From JAOABP01 sp964590395 (GTDB taxonomy: Bacteria; Hydrothermota; Tepidihabitantia; Tepidihabitantales; Tepidihabitantaceae): DNA of 16,113 bases. Each line of letters opens with the position of its first letter. Position 1 is the first letter of the stretch. A program made the position numbers and the translations under genes. The DNA is taken from the NCBI GenBank assembly GCA_964590395.1, contig CAZPVT010000018.1, positions 1-16,113 on the forward strand. Reading direction: 5' to 3'. Shown in pieces: positions 14,392 to 16,113 of the stretch. The notes below the pieces were generated by a model. The model saw only the letters and a program-made list of their open reading frames with translations. It did not search any database and had not been told where the DNA came from.

Positions 14392-15773
14392 TTTTCCACT
14401 CCGGATAGCGCCTGCTCTAAATCTTTGATGATGTCTGCCGGGTCTTCAGCACCTACCGAGAGCCGGATCAAATCCGGTGGAATGCATGCCATCTCCCGGC
14501 ACTCCTCACCCTGTAATAGATGGGTGGAGATCGCAGGAATTGTTGCCACGGTTTTCACCCTACCCAGATCAGTTGCCCGGTAGATCAGTTGAAACCGATC
14601 AAACACCCGGCGGGTGGCAGTTGGTCCACCTTTAACCCGGAAGGCTAAAAGATGGGTGTAGCGGTTTTCATCGGTGTCAGCCAGTTTCAGGTATTTCGTG
14701 GCAACCGGATAAAGCGGATGGCTCTCCAGGCCGAGATAACTGACCTCAAGCACCCCGGGATGGGAGTTTAAAAACCGGGCAACCTCAAGCGCATTCCGGC
14801 TGAAAAGGTCAACCCGATGGCGTAAATCCCGCAGGTCGTTTAAGGTCATTAACGCCTGAAACGGATGCAGACAGCCACCCTGGTCTCGCTGGGGATACCG
14901 TTTGAGATAGAGGGCAAAATCCTTTTTCAGCTCCTCGTTCGGGATACTGGTTACAATCGGCTGACGCGCGATCACCGCACCTGCCATACCCATTCCTGAG
15001 GTGCTCATCACCTTGGTTGCGGAGTGAATCACGATGTCTGCGCCCAGGGTCAGGGGACGCAAAAGTGCCGGTGAGGCGATGGTGGAGTCAACGATGATCG
15101 GAATGTTGTGCTGGTGCGCCAGTTCAATTACCGGCTTTAGGTCAAAAAACTGCAACCCGGGGTTGGAGGGTGTTTCGGCATAGAGAAAGCGGGTGTTTTC
15201 ATCGATCTTTTTGCGCCACTCCTCAATGTTATCTGGCTCTAAGACCCAGCGGACCTCAATTCCCCGTTCCTGAAACTTACGGACATTAAACTGCTGAAAT
15301 GTGCCGCCGTAAATCTGGCACTGGGAGACAAAGTTAATCGGTTTACTGTCCAGTTTGACAAGCAGGGTATCGGTAACATTTTCAATTGCCGCCATTCCCG
15401 ATGAGTAGACACAGCAACTGGCGGTGATATCACTGCCGTAGGTTTCCAATAGGGCAAGGGTGTCTTCTAAATAGCCCAGGGTTGGATTGTGGATCCGGGT
15501 ATAGCACCAGGTAGGGATCTGATAACTGAGCGCTGCCTCCAGTTCGGCTGAGTCCCGGTACGCCTGGGCAGAGGAGAGAAACAGCGGTTCGATTATTGCA
15601 CCCTGATTGCGATTGATCGCCTCCTCAACAGTATACATTCCGTGGACCGCGATGGTGTCAAATTTCATCTGTTTTGCCCGCTGCCAGCGTCTGGAGCGTT
15701 CCGCAAGCAGTTCCTTTGCCTCGTTCAGATACCGCTCCATACCACCGGAAGCGGGCGCAGATTTATTCATCAT
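14388..15773 (-). CDS. Cys/Met-metabolism PLP-dependent enzyme (O-acylhomoserine sulfhydrylase / gamma-lyase family)
   Basis: The 461-residue product has the fold-type I motifs of the Cys_Met_Meta_PP family: FDTIAVHG near 38-45, YTRIHNPT (91-98), SSGMAAIE (124-131), YGGT with Y155, AETPSNP (199-205), D229 in VDST, and the PLP lysine K254 in IHSATKVMSTSG, then a late SVGAEDPADIIKDLEQAL. It is longer than typical 380-430-residue members because of a charged N-terminal extension of about 37 residues. Members are cystathionine gamma-synthases, gamma- or beta-lyases, or O-acetylhomoserine sulfhydrylases; sequence alone does not decide. Position with thrC and a possible homoserine kinase points to homoserine-derived methionine synthesis. 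ATG 15773 (followed by ATG 15770) has a strong GGAGG 5 bases upstream. Confidence 0.9.
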   Translation of the reverse strand: MMNKSAPASGGMERYLNEAKELLAERSRRWQRAKQMKFDTIAVHGMYTVEEAINRNQGAIIEPLFLSSAQAYRDSAELEAALSYQIPTWCYTRIHNPTLGYLEDTLALLETYGSDITASCCVYSSGMAAIENVTDTLLVKLDSKPINFVSQCQIYGGTFQQFNVRKFQERGIEVRWVLEPDNIEEWRKKIDENTRFLYAETPSNPGLQFFDLKPVIELAHQHNIPIIVDSTIASPALLRPLTLGADIVIHSATKVMSTSGMGMAGAVIARQPIVTSIPNEELKKDFALYLKRYPQRDQGGCLHPFQALMTLNDLRDLRHRVDLFSRNALEVARFLNSHPGVLEVSYLGLESHPLYPVATKYLKLADTDENRYTHLLAFRVKGGPTATRRVFDRFQLIYRATDLGRVKTVATIPAISTHLLQGEECREMACIPPDLIRLSVGAEDPADIIKDLEQALSGVEK

Positions 15774-15804
15774 AACCGCCTCCTGATTTTAAGCTTTGCT
15801 TTAC

Positions 15805-15832
15805 AGCATAACCAATCGGAGTTGGTTGTCAA
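15805..15832 (-). promoter_or_regulatory. sigma70-type promoter of the threonine/methionine operon
   Basis: On the minus strand, TTGACA (15832-15827) and TATGCT (15810-15805, 4 of 6) are 16 bases apart. A start 6 to 7 bases downstream gives a leader of about 25 bases that includes GGAGG. This leader is too short for a SAM riboswitch, T-box or leader-peptide attenuator, so if the operon responds to methionine or threonine it must do so by another route. Confidence 0.55.
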
Positions 15833-15921
15833 TTGCGTGGTGTCTTGGGAACAGGTGTGTAACTGCCGGGAAGGAATATTGTGAGGGGTTCGGTTTGTCA
15901 ATGCAAGAAACGATAACTTAT

Positions 15922-16100
15922 CCTGTCATTGCGAGGAGCATTCTTTTTTCATTGCGAGACCACCTTTTTTCTGTCATTAGCGAGGCACATCCCCTTCTGT
16001 CATTGCGAGGCACGCAGTGCCGTGGCAATCTCTAAGCGATAAAACCCGGCCTAATCCGCAAAGGGATTGCTTCGTCGCTAACGCTCCTCGCAATGACAGA
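15922..16100. repeat. cluster of GTCATTGCGAGG-type intergenic repeats
   Basis: The motif CTGTCATTGCGAGG or close variants occurs four times on the + strand (15923-15936, shortened at 15949-15958, with an inserted A at 15971-15985, and 15997-16010) and once inverted (16099-16086). The last two are full units: the core, a variable 14 to 15-base centre, then GCAATC. Being inverted they form a 15-bp perfect outer stem (15996-16010 with 16086-16100) around about 75 bases. Similar elements are known as dispersed intergenic repeats in several unrelated bacterial groups. The gap from 15774 to the window end holds no gene I can support. The cluster may run on beyond the edge. Confidence 0.8.
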
Positions 16101-16113
16101 AGAAACCGCAGAG

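Noticed and set aside
15774..15830. SAM riboswitch, T-box or leader peptide before the threonine/methionine operon
   Set aside because: The predicted leader is only about 25 bases and holds little beyond a Shine-Dalgarno sequence.
15922..16100. CRISPR array
   Set aside because: The copies vary in length and orientation, spacers are not of even size, and no cas gene is present; this is a dispersed-repeat cluster.

Overview
The window looks like a bacterial chromosome segment from a deep-branching, uncultured-type lineage. The large secreted M28 peptidase carries a C-terminal sorting-type domain of the kind found in FCB-group bacteria and in candidate phyla such as WOR-3. Genes are tightly packed with 4 to 14 base overlaps, and a GTCATTGCGAGG-type dispersed repeat lies at the right edge. 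The lineage is an inference from style and gene content; there is no rRNA or other marker to fix it.

Layout. At the left edge is the 3' end of an unidentified + strand gene (1-126), then a flavin-reductase-domain gene (+, 257-808). This abuts, with no spacing, the end of a minus-strand pyrimidine operon (3822 to 809): a small DUF3098-like membrane protein, then pyrR, pyrB and pyrC. Upstream of it on the same strand are rtcA (RNA 3'-phosphate cyclase) and a DUF72 (YecE-like) gene, overlapping by 14 bases. A divergent intergenic region separates these from a + strand gene for a secreted, multidomain M28 zinc aminopeptidase (5731-8334).

Next on the minus strand is a two-gene restriction-modification locus (9975 to 8354) in which both genes are broken: three frameshifts in the putative endonuclease and one in the beta-type DNA methyltransferase, all in or beside short homopolymers. 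Every other gene in the window is intact, so this looks like decay of an accessory element rather than general sequence error. A sodium:solute symporter gene follows (minus, 11681-10071).

The right part is a minus-strand three-gene operon (15773 to 11849) joined by 4-base ATGA overlaps: a Cys/Met-metabolism PLP enzyme, threonine synthase (thrC), and an alkaline-phosphatase-superfamily protein usually annotated as cofactor-independent phosphoglycerate mutase. The context makes the last a strong candidate for the non-GHMP homoserine kinase that would supply ThrC. The operon ends in a 12-bp perfect-stem terminator. The last 190 bases are a cluster of intergenic repeats.

The most interesting global signal is in the promoters. 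Four transcription units (flavin reductase, DUF3098-pyr, DUF72-rtcA, restriction-modification) have good or recognisable sigma70-type boxes whose -10 element ends only 5 to 9 bases before the ATG. These messages should be leaderless or nearly so. For the pyr operon this leaves no room for a PyrR-binding attenuator although pyrR is in the operon. Two other units (M28 peptidase, threonine operon) have ordinary leaders with Shine-Dalgarno sequences, so both initiation modes seem to coexist.
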